The position numbers and the translations under genes are program-made. Positions 5,022 through 6,186 of a DNA stretch of 6,186 nt are shown in pieces (the stretch's first letter is position 1; each line of letters opens with the position of its first letter). The stretch is from positions 1-6,186 of the forward strand of contig JAIRKW010000048.1 of NCBI GenBank assembly GCA_031259875.1. Reading direction: 5' to 3'. This DNA is from Campylobacteraceae bacterium. GTDB taxonomy: Bacteria; Campylobacterota; Campylobacteria; Campylobacterales; Campylobacteraceae. The notes beneath the pieces are model-generated. The model was not told the DNA's origin and ran no database searches. It saw only the letters and a program-made list of their open reading frames with translations.

Positions 5022-6186
5022 GAGTTAAAACTCTGCTGCAATTTTTAAATCCCAAATCACTGATTTTGCGGCTGATGATTGCTGTAAGTTTTGCTACAGT
5101 TGCGATTTTTGTCTGTTTTGGACTTTATATAGAGCACACAGTCAAAGTTCATTTTGAAGAGATGGATATGTATGAACTTGAGATTGTATCAAAATCTGTG
5201 AAAAACACTCTGGAAATTACAGATAACACATCAGTATTCTCTTTCGCTTCCATACTTTCAGCTCACCCAAATGTATTTATCTATCTCGAGGACAAAAACG
5301 GCAAAATAGTCTATTTTTCTCAAAGTGATAATGGAGGCTTAAACGCACTTATCATGCAAAACAGACTGAAAATCGGAGAACTTCGGATACTAGATGATAA
5401 TGTAAACTACTACCGAATGCTTGCATTGGCAATTGAAAAGAGTGAAAATATAGCAAAGGCAGTAGTCGGCATGGATATAAACTTCCATCAGCACTATATT
5501 CACCATTTTAGGGCAAGCTTATGGTTTGCAACGCTCATAGCGTGTTTTATAACCGTCATCACCTCTTTTTTTGTTATATATTTTGGTTTTAAGCCTGTAA
5601 AAAATATCAGCAGAAAGATTCAAGAGATTACGACTGAACGCCTAAATACAAGGCTTGATGAGAGACATGCCCCAAATGAACTCAAAAGCTTGATAATCTC
5701 TTTTAATAAAATGATAGAAAATATTGAAGATGTTTTTGAAAGGCAGTCAAACTTTTCAGCCGACATAGCCCATGAGCTTCGCACGCCCATAAGCAGTCTT
5801 TTGGCGCAGATGCAAATAACGCTGAACAAAGCAAGAGGGGCTGATGAATACAAAGAGATACTCTACTCAAATCTTGAAGAGCTTGAACGTATGTCAAAAA
5901 TGGTAAATGATATGCTGTTTTTATCCGCATGCGAAAGGGAAGCTATCTTAAAAGATGAAATTGATTTGGGCGAGGAAGTTTCAAAAACGGTTGAGTATTT
6001 TAGCATACTTGCAGAAGAGACAAATCTAACGCTTCTTGTGCAAGGTGAAAGCTTCAAAATAATCGGCAACAAAGATATGATAAGGCGCGCTGTGGCAAAC
6101 CTCATCTCAAATGCCATACACTACGCCAAAGAGAACAGCACAGTATCAATAACTCTTTTGAAAGAGAAAAAAAGCCTGCAAATCTC
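5018..6186 (+). CDS. cusS: CusS-like heavy-metal sensor histidine kinase (3' end outside window)
   Basis: ATG 5018 overlaps the regulator stop by 4 bp, and the frame is open for 389 codons to the window edge. Domains in order: a short cytoplasmic tail; TM1 at about 16-38; a periplasmic sensor region at about 39-166; TM2 at about 167-190; a HAMP linker at about 190-243; a dimerisation/phosphoacceptor domain with H252 in FSADIAHELRTPI; and the start of the ATPase domain with the N box NLISNAIHYA at 361-370. The DxGxG and later ATP-lid motifs lie past the window end, so an intact catalytic domain is not shown. The periplasmic region has a histidine-rich stretch at its end, HQHYIHH at 158-163 or so, next to TM2, which could bind metal; this is an inference. 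CusS-type kinases sense periplasmic Cu(I)/Ag(I) and phosphorylate CusR, and the gene order supports that pairing. Confidence 0.93.
   Translation, partial: MRVKTLLQFLNPKSLILRLMIAVSFATVAIFVCFGLYIEHTVKVHFEEMDMYELEIVSKSVKNTLEITDNTSVFSFASILSAHPNVFIYLEDKNGKIVYFSQSDNGGLNALIMQNRLKIGELRILDDNVNYYRMLALAIEKSENIAKAVVGMDINFHQHYIHHFRASLWFATLIACFITVITSFFVIYFGFKPVKNISRKIQEITTERLNTRLDERHAPNELKSLIISFNKMIENIEDVFERQSNFSADIAHELRTPISSLLAQMQITLNKARGADEYKEILYSNLEELERMSKMVNDMLFLSACEREAILKDEIDLGEEVSKTVEYFSILAEETNLTLLVQGESFKIIGNKDMIRRAVANLISNAIHYAKENSTVSITLLKEKKSLQI

Overview
The window is an AT-rich, densely packed stretch of bacterial chromosome that carries a copper/silver efflux operon and its two-component regulator. 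Codon use, the A/T-rich spacers and the style of the proteins suggest a Campylobacterota (epsilonproteobacterial) organism, perhaps Sulfurimonas-like. That assignment is an inference and rests on no marker gene.

Layout, all on the + strand: the last 56 codons of a CusB-type periplasmic adaptor (1-171); about 1 kb of degenerate repeats (172-1180); a complete CusA-type heavy-metal RND pump (1181-4306); a 40-bp gap with a plausible -10 box (4307-4346); a CusR-type OmpR-family response regulator (4347-5021); and a CusS-type sensor histidine kinase that overlaps it by 4 bp and runs off the window (5018-6186). CusB and CusA would form the inner-membrane and periplasmic parts of a tripartite Cu(I)/Ag(I) exporter. 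The sensor would detect periplasmic metal and phosphorylate the regulator, which would switch the operon on.

The unusual part is the cusB-cusA junction. In E. coli these genes are nearly contiguous. Here the gap holds roughly ten full or partial, diverged copies of one short source: the ribosome binding site and first ~35 codons of cusA itself, which encode its N-terminal membrane anchor. No copy extends past the codons just before the NTPIDALPD motif. Two 118-bp blocks 609 bp apart differ at only two positions, while other copies are far more decayed and carry indels.

These copies also form a relay of five small open frames in different phases (164-328, 342-575, 572-754, 744-1001, 998-1177). 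Most join by overlapping stop/start codons, so translation could in principle pass from cusB to cusA with little untranslated mRNA. Whether this is decaying junk from repeated micro-duplication, a device that couples or tunes CusA translation, or a recombination reservoir cannot be decided from one sequence. It is the main thing here worth a second look.
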